DNA of 64,000 nucleotides. It comes from Collimonas arenae. Lineage in GTDB: Bacteria > Pseudomonadota > Gammaproteobacteria > Burkholderiales > Burkholderiaceae_D. Under the pieces are notes generated by a model. That model saw only the letters and a program-made list of their open reading frames with translations, made no database searches and was not told the DNA's origin. Below, one piece after another: positions 1 to 8,901 of this stretch. A program made the translations under genes and the position numbers. The stretch lies in assembly GCF_001584165.1 (NCBI RefSeq), contig NZ_CP013233.1, forward strand, positions 3,728,620 to 3,792,619, given 5' to 3'. The stretch's first letter is position 1, and each line of letters begins with the position of its first letter.

Positions 1-697
1 TCCAGCGGCCGGCACTGGCTGCCAACATGATCGGCGCCGACCATAGCAGCTCCCTGCCGATTGGCTTGCCCGACAATGTACCGGCGCACCTGATCGGTCG
101 CCGCCCTGACGTGATCGCCCAGCGCTGGCGCGTAGAGGCGATGAGCAAAAACATTGATGTCGCCAAGGCATCGTTCTATCCGGACATCAACATCTCCGCC
201 TTCATCGGCTTGCAAGCGCTCGGCTTCACCAATTTCCTCAGCGCCGCCTCCGGCGTGCGCGGCGCCGGGCCGGCGATTTCCCTGCCGATCTTCGACGGCG
301 GCGCTTGCGCGCCAATCTCGGCGCCCAAACTGCGGCGCTCGACGGCGCAATCGAAAGCTACAACAACACCCTGGTGCAAGCCTTGCAAAGCGTGGCCGAC
401 CAGATCGTCAAACTGAAATCGGAGCAACAGCAGCGGCAGCAATCGGAACAGGCTTTGGCGTTGGCAGGTAAATCCTACGATCTGGCCAAGCGCGGATACC
501 AGGCGGGCCTGACTGCCTACATCAACGTGATCCAGACTCAATTGACTTTGCTGCAGCAGCAACAGCGGGTGGCACAAACCCGCGCATCCTATCTGGATAG
601 CTGGGCACAGTTGATGCAGGCGCTGGGTGGCGGATTAGGCGACGACCTGCCGCAGCCGGGCATGACGGATGTCACCGCCGTCGATGCAAAAAAATGA
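1..697 (+). pseudogene. RND-type outer-membrane efflux factor (NodT family), 5' partial, frameshifted
   Basis: C-terminal part of a TolC-like outer-membrane channel lipoprotein of the NodT family, which would complete the efflux pump encoded just downstream. The reading frame is open from the window edge and shows family features: an RRPDV segment, then periplasmic helices and a PIFDGG motif. Right after PIFDGG, near position 300, the frame breaks. The expected continuation RLRANLGAQ is found in another frame and runs to the stop at 695-697. One extra C in the GGCGGC-GCTTG stretch would join the two frames. This is either a real single-base deletion or a sequencing indel. The start lies outside the window. 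The stop is only 12 bases before the FUSC gene, which supports one operon. Family assignment is secure; functional status is not. Confidence 0.85.
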
Positions 698-709
698 CCC
701 GCGCCGACC

Positions 710-2806
710 ATGAGTGACCTTGCAAGCAGCCGTGAAAACTGGCTCAACCACCTGAAACAAGCCGCCGTCATCTGGATCGACAACCACGGCCAGAACCTGC
801 TGTATGTCAGCAAGATCCTGCTGGCGACCCTGATGGCGCTCGGGCTGTCGCTGTTGTTCAATCTGTCCAAACCCGGTACAGCCATGGTCACGGTAATCAT
901 CGTGCTGCAGCCGCGCAGCGGCCTGGTATTGGCCAAGGGCTTTTACCGTTTCATCGGCACCACAGTCGGCGTCATCATGTCCGTGATACTGGCCGCAGCG
1001 TTCTCGCAGCAGCCAGTGTTATTCCTGGCGGCCGGCGCCTGCTGGCTGGCATTCTGCACCGCCGGCTCGACCATATTCCGCAATTTCCAATCCTATGCAT
1101 TCGTGCTGGCCGGCTACACGCTGGTCATCGTCGGCCTGCCGGCCGCACTGCAGCCAGACCAGGCATTCGATATCGCCATGACCCGCTTGAGCGAGGTGAT
1201 GCTGGGGCTATTGTGTGCCGGCGTAGTCAGCGATGTGCTGTTTCCCAAGCATCTGTCCGATGCGCTGCTGCTGACGGTGCGCAAGCGTTTCGCCGATTTC
1301 AAGACATTCATCGCGCTGGATGACCTCGACGCCTCGGCGCGACCAGCACGCGAACGGATGGTGCTGCGCTTCATCGGCGAGGTGATCTCGCTGGAAGCGC
1401 TGCGCACCTCATCGGTATTCGAAAGCACTACCGGACACCTGCAGAGCCTGCAGCTGCGGCAATTGAACAATGCGTTCATGACCGCCTCCACTACCTTTCA
1501 CTCGCTGGATCAGCTGTACGGCCGCCTGCAATCCAGCGGCAAACAAAGCACGCTGAATGCGCTGATGATGGAATATCAGGCAATCGTGCGCGCGCTCTCC
1601 AGCAAGGATCGCAATTTGCTGAAGCAGGTGCGTAGCCAGTTGCCGCAGCGGCTGCATGCATTGCGACGCGGCCTGGCCGCCAGCCATGAAGGCGATCGCA
1701 GCAACCTGCTCGATTTCGATTCCGCTGCTGAGCTGCTGATCCGATTCGCTGGCGAGCTGCAGATCTATGCGCGCATCCACGCGGTGGTGATCCAGGCCGA
1801 AATGCACATGCCGGACGATGTCCAGCTGCCTGCGCATTATGTTACCCGTACCGATCCGACATTAATCGTCACGTCAGCGCTGCGCGCCGCGATCGGTTTC
1901 GGTATTTCATCGCTGTTCTGGATTCAATCCGGCTGGGTTTCCGGAACCGACGCGGTGGTCATGGCGACCGTCGTCAGCGCCCTTTTCGCTGCTGCGCCGT
2001 CGCCGAACAAAGTAGTACGGCAATTCTTGATCGGCGCTGCCATAGGCGGATTTTTCGGTTTTCTGTCCGCTTACTATCTGCAATCGCAAGCTGAAAATTT
2101 CACCATGCTATGCATCGCACTGGCGCCGTTCATCCTGGCCGGCGCGTGGCTCACCACCACCCGGAAATATTCCGGCATCGGTACCGGCATCCTGCTGTTT
2201 TTCTTTTCCTATGCCAGCATCGGCAGCAACTATCAGTTCGACATGCTGGAGCTACTCAATGGCATGAGTGGCGGCCTGATCGGTGTCGCGGTGGCCTCGG
2301 TCATGTACCAGATCATCGATCCGTCAGATAGCCGCTGGATCAAACGCCGCCTGGCGCGAGCCCTGCGACGTCAGGTCGAGGAAGCATGCAGCCGACCGCT
2401 GACGGGACTCGCAGGGCGTTTTGAAAGCGGCACACGCGATTTGCTGTCGCGTTTTGCGATTACGCATTCACTGGACAATCCAGACGACCGCGACATCATG
2501 ACCTGGCTCCTGTCGGTGCTGGAAATCGGCCGCGCCGTGATCCAGCTGCGCCTGGAAATGCTGGAAGTCACGGATTCGCTGGCGCACGAAAAAATAGAAC
2601 AGACCATACGCAACATCGGCAGTCTGTTTGCCCGTCCCAATCAGGCCCGCCTGCGCACAGCGCTGGATTCCGTGCTGGCGGCGATTGCTGTCTGCGATGG
2701 CTTGCCGGCGGTGCTGGCCAACCTGCATCAGATGCGCGGCGCCATGCTGGAACGGGTCACGGTGCTGACGCCGGCCGAAACCTCACCTATCACCTCAGGG
2801 AATTGA
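710..2806 (+). CDS. FUSC family inner-membrane efflux pump (AaeB-like)
   Basis: A 698-residue protein of the fusaric acid resistance / aromatic acid exporter family, expected in the inner membrane. The layout is typical: a first bundle of hydrophobic helices (about residues 30-170, with the TAMVTVIIVLQPRSG segment characteristic of the family), a long soluble region (about 175-370), a second helix bundle (about 390-530) and a soluble tail. Length matches AaeB/YccS-type proteins of 650-700 residues. It lies between an outer-membrane factor and DUF1656/HlyD genes, the usual set for exporting aromatic carboxylic acids. The substrate is inferred from the family. No adjacent LysR regulator is seen within the window. 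Confidence 0.9.
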   Translation: MSDLASSRENWLNHLKQAAVIWIDNHGQNLLYVSKILLATLMALGLSLLFNLSKPGTAMVTVIIVLQPRSGLVLAKGFYRFIGTTVGVIMSVILAAAFSQQPVLFLAAGACWLAFCTAGSTIFRNFQSYAFVLAGYTLVIVGLPAALQPDQAFDIAMTRLSEVMLGLLCAGVVSDVLFPKHLSDALLLTVRKRFADFKTFIALDDLDASARPARERMVLRFIGEVISLEALRTSSVFESTTGHLQSLQLRQLNNAFMTASTTFHSLDQLYGRLQSSGKQSTLNALMMEYQAIVRALSSKDRNLLKQVRSQLPQRLHALRRGLAASHEGDRSNLLDFDSAAELLIRFAGELQIYARIHAVVIQAEMHMPDDVQLPAHYVTRTDPTLIVTSALRAAIGFGISSLFWIQSGWVSGTDAVVMATVVSALFAAAPSPNKVVRQFLIGAAIGGFFGFLSAYYLQSQAENFTMLCIALAPFILAGAWLTTTRKYSGIGTGILLFFFSYASIGSNYQFDMLELLNGMSGGLIGVAVASVMYQIIDPSDSRWIKRRLARALRRQVEEACSRPLTGLAGRFESGTRDLLSRFAITHSLDNPDDRDIMTWLLSVLEIGRAVIQLRLEMLEVTDSLAHEKIEQTIRNIGSLFARPNQARLRTALDSVLAAIAVCDGLPAVLANLHQMRGAMLERVTVLTPAETSPITSGN

Positions 2807-2808
2807 TC

Positions 2809-3012
2809 ATGCCGCGTGAAATTGCATTATTCGATGCGCTCATTCCGACCCTATTGCTGGTCTTCATAGGTTGCCTGTTCCTGCAGATGGCCATCGATTG
2901 GGTATTCAGCCGTTTAGGCCTGTACCGTTACGTCTGGCACCCCAGCCTGTTCCGGATCGCTCTGTTCTTTTGTCTTTTCGGCAGCGTCGGGCTGCTGCTG
3001 CACGCCATTTAA
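2809..3012 (+). CDS. DUF1656 small membrane protein (AaeX-like)
   Basis: A 67-residue protein with two hydrophobic segments (about residues 10-30 and 45-65). It matches the small DUF1656/AaeX proteins that accompany FUSC pumps and HlyD adaptors. ATG 2809 is preferred over TTG 2803 because an AGGG ribosome-binding site lies 8 bases before it and only 2 bases before the TTG. The start sits just after the stop of the pump gene, so translation is probably coupled. The biochemical role of the family is poorly known, but its place in the operon is conserved. Confidence 0.85.
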   Translation: MPREIALFDALIPTLLLVFIGCLFLQMAIDWVFSRLGLYRYVWHPSLFRIALFFCLFGSVGLLLHAI

Positions 3013-3050
3013 CTTGCTAACTTGCCATAAAAATTTGCTCTAAGGTCGAC

Positions 3051-3947
3051 ATGAAATCATCCACCATTTTGAAAACCCTGCTGCAGGTTGCCATCACGCT
3101 GATTGTCGTGCTGATCGCCTTTTTGCTGACGCGCGCGCTGTGGGAGCGTTACATGAACACGCCGTGGACGCGCGACGGCCGGGTACGCGCCGATGTCATC
3201 AGCGTCGCTGCTGACGTTTCCGGCATCGTGGTGTCGGTGCCGGTGGCCGACAACAGCTACGTGCACAAGGGCGACCTGCTGATGAAAATCGATCCTGTAC
3301 GCTACACGCTGGCGCTGGCGCAGGCCGAAGCCGTGGTGACCGAACGCCGGGTTGGCCTGACCACCAAACAGCGCGACGCCGCCCGCCGCGCCAAGCTCGA
3401 CGGCGATGTCATCTCCAACGAAAACCGCGAAAACTCCAGCGCCGACGCTTCAGCAGCCCAAGCCATGTACCAAGCTGCACTGGCGGCGCGCGACAGCGCC
3501 AAGCTGAATCTGGAACGCACCGAAGTACGTGCCCCGGCCGACGGCTGGATCACCAACCTCAACGTCCACGCCGGCGATTTCGCCCAGGCCGGGACACCGA
3601 AGCTGTCGGTGATCGACGCCAATTCGTTCTGGGTCTACGGCTATTTTGAAGAGAACAAGCTGCCGCTGATGAAGGTCGGCGATGCAGTCGACATGCGTCT
3701 GCTAGGCAGCGAACAACTCATCACCGGCCACGTCGACAGCATCTCACGCGGCATCACCGACCGCGACAACGCCCTCGGCACCTACGGCCTGGCCAACGTC
3801 AACCCCAGCTTCAACTGGGTCCGCCTGGCGCAACGCGTACCGGTACGCATCCACATCGACAAAGTCCCCGATGGCATCACGCTGGCAGCCGGCATGACCT
3901 GCACCGTCATCGTCAAGCCGGGGCAACGGGTGGCAGAGAAAAAATAG
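3051..3947 (+). CDS. HlyD family periplasmic adaptor subunit (AaeA-like)
   Basis: A 298-residue membrane-fusion protein. It has one N-terminal transmembrane helix (about residues 10-30), then the family signature NTPWTRDGRVRAD and a biotinyl-lipoyl-like half (VSVPVADNSYVHKGDLL). A helical hairpin (about 85-155) is followed by the second lipoyl half (APADGWITNLNVHAGD) and a beta-barrel domain. It would bridge the FUSC pump in the inner membrane to the outer-membrane factor encoded at the window start. Length and order agree with AaeA/EmrA-type adaptors. The gene ends the four-gene efflux set. The next 40 bases hold no clear T-rich hairpin but do hold a repeat-like element. Confidence 0.9.
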   Translation: MKSSTILKTLLQVAITLIVVLIAFLLTRALWERYMNTPWTRDGRVRADVISVAADVSGIVVSVPVADNSYVHKGDLLMKIDPVRYTLALAQAEAVVTERRVGLTTKQRDAARRAKLDGDVISNENRENSSADASAAQAMYQAALAARDSAKLNLERTEVRAPADGWITNLNVHAGDFAQAGTPKLSVIDANSFWVYGYFEENKLPLMKVGDAVDMRLLGSEQLITGHVDSISRGITDRDNALGTYGLANVNPSFNWVRLAQRVPVRIHIDKVPDGITLAAGMTCTVIVKPGQRVAEKK

Positions 3948-3987
3948 TTGATAATCGAGTGCGAGTGTATGCACTCCGTGGTTCGTT

Positions 3988-4058
3988 AAATGGGGTCAGA
4001 GCTGCGCGGGAAGTGTAATTTTCGCAAAAAGCCGCGAAAAAAAACTCTGCCCCCTTTT
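3988..4058. repeat. Imperfect inverted repeat of the GGGGTCAGAG type
   Basis: The left arm AAATGGGGTCAGAG (3988-4001) pairs imperfectly with CTCTGCCCCCTTT near 4045-4057. Between them, TTTTCGC and GCCGCGAAAA give a second inner pairing. Elements that begin and end with a GGGGTCAGAG-like arm are familiar as dispersed extragenic palindromes in beta- and gammaproteobacteria, often mobilised by IS200-like (RAYT) transposases. No transposase is present here. The element lies between the HlyD gene and an epimerase remnant. Confidence 0.5.
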
Positions 4059-4137
4059 AACTAAATTGTTCGCAGTGCCTAGTGCTTATCGCATGCGAAT
4101 GTAGGCAAGGTTTTGAGCGATACGTAACAACGACGAA

Positions 4138-4395
4138 TCAATCCAGCACCGAGACATGCCGCGGCTGCCAGTGCAACTCCCTGCGCGCCCTCGCCGCACT
4201 CACCTGGCTATTCGATCCGAACGAATACACCGCGTGCCCAACACCGGCGTAATGCCCAGCGTTGCCACACGCTCAGCCTGCTCCTCGGTGCGAACCAGGC
4301 CGCGCACCCGATATCCCTCGATGAGACGCATCGCAACCGAACCGCCGATAAAGCCGCTGGCTCCCGTAACAAATGCATTCGTGATCGATCCCTCA
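4138..4395 (-). pseudogene. NAD-dependent epimerase/dehydratase remnant with internal deletion
   Basis: On the minus strand, both ends of an extended SDR / NAD-dependent epimerase survive. The N-terminal part (about 4215-4390) reads FVTGASGFIGGSVAMRL, a Rossmann GxxGxxG loop, then YRVRGLVRTEEQAERV and LGITPVLG. It then joins, in another frame, a typical C-terminus, SAARARRELHWQPRHVSVLD, ending at the TGA complementary to 4138-4140. An intact family member has about 300 residues, so roughly 200 residues of the middle are missing. No convincing start codon is left: ACG stands next to the expected first residues. This is a decayed gene with a large internal deletion; the deletion end lies near 4200-4215. 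Confidence 0.75.
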
Positions 4396-4596
4396 AGGCT
4401 AAATATCAGCTAACAGTATGGGCGACCTGTTTATTGAGAAAAATGGCCATCTCAACAAATGATATTTGACTTAAAATCAACAACCAGCCACTTGTCCATT
4501 GTTATTGCAAACAAGCGGTTTTGTTGCTCTCCAGCTTCGCGTTGTCGGAGAAACAGCATAAAATAAAAACAAGCAGGTCCACCGTCCGGGAGGCGC

Positions 4597-6303
4597 ATGA
4601 CAGTTTCACAAACACAACAAAACGACCTGAACCTGCCGCCGCCCGCCAAGCGATTCGCCATCGCCGATTTGATCGCCGGCCTGTCGATTGCTGGTTTGCT
4701 GCTGCCTGAAGCGGTCGCTTACTCCAGCATCGCCAACCTGCCGCCGCAAACCGGGGTCATTGCCCTGTTTGCCGGCTTGCTTTGCTACGGCCTGTTCGGC
4801 AGCAGCCGCTTTGCAATCGTCTCCGCGACCTCTTCATCGGCCGCAGTGCTGGCCGCCGCAACTGCCTCGCTCGCCAATGGCGACATCGGCTTGCGCATGA
4901 CGCTGGCGATCGGGCTGGTGATGATTACCGGCGTGTTTTTCCTGCTCGCCGGCTTGGCACGGATGGGCAGCGTCACTGATTTCATCGCCAAACCGGTATT
5001 GCGCGGTTTTGCTTTCGGCCTGGCCATCGTCATCATCGTCAAGCAATTGGCGAGCGTAGTCGGCGTCCAGCCTGCACACAGCGACATGACCCGCTTCATT
5101 CCAGAAATGCTGGCACAGGTAAGCCACTGGAACTGGGTCAGCGTGGCCGTCGCCGCGGCGGCGCTGGTATTGCTGTTCCTGTTCGCGCGCCTGAAGCGGG
5201 TGCCCGGTGCACTGCTGGTGATCGTCATCGGCGTAATTGCCGGCAAGTGGCTTGATTTGCCGCAGTACGGAGTCGGCCTGGTCGGCAGCATCCACCTGCA
5301 GTTGGCGACGCCGACGCTGCCCATCCTGTCGCGCGCCGACTGGCTGCGCCTGGGTGAACTGGGTTTTGCGATGGCCATGATTCTGTACGCCGAATCGTAT
5401 GGCTCGATCCGCAGCTTTGCCATCAAGCACAACGACACGGTCGCGCCCAATCGCGATCTATTGGCGCTGGGCGCATCCAATCTGCTGTCCGGTCTGTTCC
5501 ACGGCATGCCGGTCGGCGCCGGTTATTCCGCCACCTCTGCCAATGAAGCAGCAGGTGCGACGTCGCGCCTGTCGGGCTGGATTGCGGCGCTAGTGATGCT
5601 GGCGATCGTGCTGACCTTGTTGCCCGGCATTGCCTTGACGCCGGAACCAGTGCTGGCGGCAATCGTGATCCATGCGGTCAGCCACACCCTGAACCCGATG
5701 ATCTTCCGTCCCTATTTCCAATGGCGCCGCGATCGCCTGGTCGTGATCGCCTCGGTGATCGCGGTGCTGCTGCTGGGCGTGCTGGATGGCCTGCTGGCGT
5801 CGATTGCGATCAGCCTGTTCATGATGCTGCGGCAATTCTCGCAATCGACCATTTCGGTACTCGGACGGCTCGGCCAAGGCCATGACTATGTCAACATGCG
5901 CACCCATCCGGAAGCCAAGCCGGTATCCGGCGTCATCATCCTGCGCCCCAATGAACCGCTGTTCTTCGCCAATGCGGAACGTATCCTGAACCAGGCGCGC
6001 GAATCGATCCTCAACGCCGGCGACGCCGTACACACGGTCATCCTCAGCCTGGAAGAATCGCCGGATCTCGACAGTTCCAGCCTGGAATGCCTGCACGATT
6101 TTTTCAGTTTTGTCAGCAGCAAGGGCTTGCGGCTGTTGCTGGCGCGCCTCAAGGATCCGGTGTACGACATCATGAAGAACGCCGCTGCTCCGAGCTTTCC
6201 AATCGAATCGCTGAGTGCCCTGAGCGTGGCCGAAGCCGTGCACCTGGCATTGGCGGACAAACAGGCAACCAGCCATCCTACCGAGCAGCTAACCGGAGAA
6301 TAA
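4597..6303 (+). CDS. SulP family inorganic anion transporter with STAS domain
   Basis: A 568-residue inner-membrane protein of the SulP/SLC26 family, which moves sulfate, bicarbonate or related anions. The N-terminal part has the family start, with FAIADLIAGLSIAGLLLPEAVAYS-like sequence at about residues 18-40 (substrate-binding region between TM1 and TM2). About ten to twelve hydrophobic segments reach residue 410. A cytoplasmic STAS domain follows (about 440-545, with ILRPNEPLFFANAERI and the LDSSSLECLHDF stretch). Length fits bacterial SulP proteins. The start ATG 4597 follows GGGAGG. The anion cannot be told from sequence. The next gene starts 3 bases after the stop, so the two may be co-transcribed. 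Confidence 0.9.
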   Translation: MTVSQTQQNDLNLPPPAKRFAIADLIAGLSIAGLLLPEAVAYSSIANLPPQTGVIALFAGLLCYGLFGSSRFAIVSATSSSAAVLAAATASLANGDIGLRMTLAIGLVMITGVFFLLAGLARMGSVTDFIAKPVLRGFAFGLAIVIIVKQLASVVGVQPAHSDMTRFIPEMLAQVSHWNWVSVAVAAAALVLLFLFARLKRVPGALLVIVIGVIAGKWLDLPQYGVGLVGSIHLQLATPTLPILSRADWLRLGELGFAMAMILYAESYGSIRSFAIKHNDTVAPNRDLLALGASNLLSGLFHGMPVGAGYSATSANEAAGATSRLSGWIAALVMLAIVLTLLPGIALTPEPVLAAIVIHAVSHTLNPMIFRPYFQWRRDRLVVIASVIAVLLLGVLDGLLASIAISLFMMLRQFSQSTISVLGRLGQGHDYVNMRTHPEAKPVSGVIILRPNEPLFFANAERILNQARESILNAGDAVHTVILSLEESPDLDSSSLECLHDFFSFVSSKGLRLLLARLKDPVYDIMKNAAAPSFPIESLSALSVAEAVHLALADKQATSHPTEQLTGE

Positions 6304-6305
6304 TC

Positions 6306-7418
6306 ATGCGTGCATGCTGGAAAATCTTGGCCGCCTCGCTCTGTGCGGCCTATGCGCTGACAACGGCAACAACAGCGAATTCAGCGGAAATCGCCTTTTC
6401 TTCCCAGAGCGATTTCACTGAAATCAATCTGAACATCAAGGATACGTTCAACGCCAATCCGAATGCGTTGGCGCTCGAAGTCACGCTCAGCCCGGACGCC
6501 CAGCAGCGCATGCAGGCGGCGAGCAGCGCGGCGCTTGAGCAGAACCTGACTGTCATCATCAACGGCAAGGCGGTCAATACCGCACGCGTCATGAATGTCC
6601 TCGACACGCCGCAGCTGCAGATCACCGTTTCCAGGCAGGTCGCGATAGAGCTTCTGCCCGGTTTGATTGGCATCAATCCAGGTGGAAACTTGCCAGCCGA
6701 TTCGGTAACGACAGCCCCAGTGATCCCGACGCCCGGACCCGCCAGCATTCCGGTGCCTTTGCTGGCGGCAGCACCAATCGCAGTCCAGACGCAACCGGTA
6801 ACGTCGCCGTCGGTCACCGAATCAGCACCTGGCATTGCCGCAATGCCGGCCGTGGCGCCGGAGCCTCCGGCCGCCGCCACTGATGCCACAGACCCTGTCG
6901 CCACGCCGGCTGCACCGATCACATCGGAGGCAACAAACGCAACAACTGCAACAACTTCGGCAGCGTCATTATCGGCCGTCGCAGCATCGACGCCGAACCT
7001 GCCACCATCCGCAGCAGCGGTAGAACCCGCTGCCGCGCCAGTAGTCGCCGCCCTGCCGCCACCACCACCGGCACCGCCACCAGTGATTCCCGACTGGGCG
7101 CTTGGCGCATGGTTGCCAACCAGCGCCACACCTTCGCAATACGCAGATATCAATGTCGGTGATCCCGTAACCATCTTTGCCAATGCACTGGACGCCATCA
7201 CCTGCAACAAAGCCCGACTGTCGGTATTGGAAAGCAGCAATGGACGGGTCGTGCTGCAAATGGCCAGGAATAGCCAGTGCGTGATCGGCGGCGTGCTGGT
7301 TGACCGGGTGCAGATTTCGCCATCGGTGACCGGCGGCAGGATCGTGATTTCCTTCTTTGCGCAGCAGGATGACCTGAACGGGACACCGGCCAAGCAAAGC
7401 GTCTATCGCCGCAAATAA
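6306..7418 (+). CDS. Secreted Ala/Pro/Thr-rich protein of unknown function
   Basis: A 370-residue protein with a clear signal peptide (hydrophobic core about residues 5-25, cleavage likely after TTANSA). An N-terminal globular part (about 28-120) contains LEVTLSPDAQQRM and LTVIINGKAV. A long low-complexity linker rich in Ala, Pro and Thr (about 125-265) includes a PPPPPAPPP run. A C-terminal domain (about 270-370) holds two cysteines (TCNKA, SQCVIGG) that could form a disulfide. I do not recognise the family. Start ATG 6306 is preferred over the longer upstream reading because GGAGAA precedes it and the signal peptide begins there. It follows the SulP gene with almost no gap; any functional link is inference. 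Confidence 0.75.
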   Translation: MRACWKILAASLCAAYALTTATTANSAEIAFSSQSDFTEINLNIKDTFNANPNALALEVTLSPDAQQRMQAASSAALEQNLTVIINGKAVNTARVMNVLDTPQLQITVSRQVAIELLPGLIGINPGGNLPADSVTTAPVIPTPGPASIPVPLLAAAPIAVQTQPVTSPSVTESAPGIAAMPAVAPEPPAAATDATDPVATPAAPITSEATNATTATTSAASLSAVAASTPNLPPSAAAVEPAAAPVVAALPPPPPAPPPVIPDWALGAWLPTSATPSQYADINVGDPVTIFANALDAITCNKARLSVLESSNGRVVLQMARNSQCVIGGVLVDRVQISPSVTGGRIVISFFAQQDDLNGTPAKQSVYRRK

Positions 7419-7458
7419 CCCCTCCTCCTCCCGGGAATCTCCCTTATCCACACCATGC

Positions 7459-7478
7459 CGCCAGGATTATTCCTGGCG
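7459..7478. terminator. Hairpin after the 6306-7418 gene, possible terminator
   Basis: A perfect 8-bp stem, CGCCAGGA / TCCTGGCG, with a TTAT loop, lies 40 bases after the stop codon. No T-run follows on either strand, so it may act only as an RNA-end-stabilising hairpin. Confidence 0.35.
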
Positions 7479-7691
7479 ACAGCCGGCCGACAACAGCATT
7501 TGGCAATTTCCGATACCATACCGAATCCGTAGAGACATAAGTAATTACTTAAAGTGATTGTTTCAAGCGCCGCAACGGAAACTCGCGACTCTCTTGCGAG
7601 TCATACCTTATCGGCGTGCGGGAATACTCGCGTCGGTGCGCTATGCCCGCGCAGGAATCAATGCCGATAAAACCCCAAACAGATTGATAGA

Positions 7692-8249
7692 TTGATTGAA
7701 CACGTGACAACAACATCGCTCCCCTTGCAACGCTATACAGTCACGGCCATTGTTCTGCATTGGCTGGTCGCCGTCTTGATCATTGCCACCTTTGCGCTCG
7801 GTCTGACCATGGTCGACATTCCCGGCCTGACACCAACCAAGCTGAAGTATTTTTCGTGGCACAAATGGATGGGCGTGACCGTGCTCGCCTTGGCTTGCCT
7901 GCGTCTGCTCTGGCGCAAGACACAAGGCGCCCCGGCATACCCTGACAGCATGCAGCCATGGCAGCAACGCGCGGCCCATGCCTTGCATATCCTGTTGTAC
8001 GTGCTCATTTTTGCTGTACCGATCTCTGGCTATTTCTATAGCCTGGCAGCCGGCGTACCGGTCACCTACCTCGGCATTTTCCCGCTGCCTGTGCTGATCG
8101 CGCCGAATCCGGATCTCAAACCAGTGCTGAAATTGGTCCATTACACGCTCAACATGATCATGCTCGCCAGCGTCTGCGTGCATGTCCTTGCAGCGCTCAA
8201 ACATCACTTCATCGATCGCGACGGCGTGCTCAAACGCATGTTGCCCTGA
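7692..8249 (+). CDS. Cytochrome b561 family protein (CybB-like)
   Basis: A protein of up to 185 residues with four hydrophobic helices. It matches the bacterial cytochrome b561 (CybB/YodB) family, a diheme inner-membrane protein that passes electrons from quinol. Candidate heme-ligand histidines sit in the helices: LHWLVAV near residue 23, SWHKWMGV near 57, HALHILLY near 100 and LVHYTLN/VCVHVLAALKHH near 150-170. The TTG start at 7692 is uncertain; GTG 7704 in the same frame would shorten the protein by four residues. Two YceI genes follow closely. A b561 gene beside yceI is a well-known arrangement, thought to serve isoprenoid quinone or periplasmic redox chemistry. Confidence 0.88.
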   Translation: MIEHVTTTSLPLQRYTVTAIVLHWLVAVLIIATFALGLTMVDIPGLTPTKLKYFSWHKWMGVTVLALACLRLLWRKTQGAPAYPDSMQPWQQRAAHALHILLYVLIFAVPISGYFYSLAAGVPVTYLGIFPLPVLIAPNPDLKPVLKLVHYTLNMIMLASVCVHVLAALKHHFIDRDGVLKRMLP

Positions 8250-8281
8250 TCATTTTCCGCCCAATCAAAAAGGATCTTTCC

Positions 8282-8866
8282 ATGATGTCTACGCGACTCC
8301 TGTTTCGCAATACCGTTTTCTGTGCCGGCCTGATGGCCATGAGCGCCACCATGCCGGCACTCGCCGCACCGCTCAAGCCCGATCTGGCCAAGAGCAACGT
8401 CACCATCGTGTTCAAGCAGATGAACGTGCCGGTTGAAGCCAAATTCAAGCAGTTCAACGCCGTCATCGATTTCAACAGCGCGCAGCCGGAAACCGCTAAG
8501 GCTAGCGTCGAGATCGCCATCCCGAGTTTCGATCTGGGCGATCCCGAATACAACAAGGAAGTGCTGAAGAAAGAATGGTTCAACGCCCAGCAGTTTGCCA
8601 AGGCAACCTTTGTCGCCAGTTCAATCAAGCCGACCGCGGGTGCGCCGGCCGGCAGCAAATACGATGTTGCCGGCAAGCTGACCATCAAGGGCAAGACCAC
8701 CGATGTGCGCTTCCCGCTGAGCGTGAAGAAAGAAGGTAGCGCACAAGTATTCGACGGCACCTTGCCGATCAAGCGCCTGACTTATAACATCGGCGAAGGC
8801 GAATGGCAGGACACCAGCATGGTGGCCGACGAAATCACCATCAAGTTTCACCTTGTAGCGAATTAA
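8282..8866 (+). CDS. YceI family periplasmic protein (first copy)
   Basis: A 194-residue secreted lipocalin-like protein. It has a signal peptide (to about residue 31, ALA|APLKPD) and a single YceI beta-barrel domain that in structural relatives binds polyprenoid chains. Recognisable family segments are [16 protein letters not shown], the [19 protein letters not shown] stretch and [20 protein letters not shown]. The start has AAGGAT 5-10 bases upstream; a second ATG (8285) is adjacent. It lies 32 bases after cytochrome b561 and 35 bases before a second YceI gene, so the three form an operon. Confidence 0.9.
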   Translation: MMSTRLLFRNTVFCAGLMAMSATMPALAAPLKPDLAKSNVTIVFKQMNVPVEAKFKQFNAVIDFNSAQPETAKASVEIAIPSFDLGDPEYNKEVLKKEWFNAQQFAKATFVASSIKPTAGAPAGSKYDVAGKLTIKGKTTDVRFPLSVKKEGSAQVFDGTLPIKRLTYNIGEGEWQDTSMVADEITIKFHLVAN

Positions 8867-8901
8867 TCGAATATTTTTTCTCACCGAAAGGATCACCAGC
8901 A

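Noticed and set aside
4785..5507. Long minus-strand frame opposite the SulP gene
   Set aside because: Complement of a clearly coding gene with good codon structure; no start signal or family match.
6350..7393. 347-codon minus-strand frame opposite the secreted Ala/Pro-rich gene
   Set aside because: Gly/Ala/Val-rich antisense of a low-complexity region; the plus strand has a signal peptide and ribosome-binding site.
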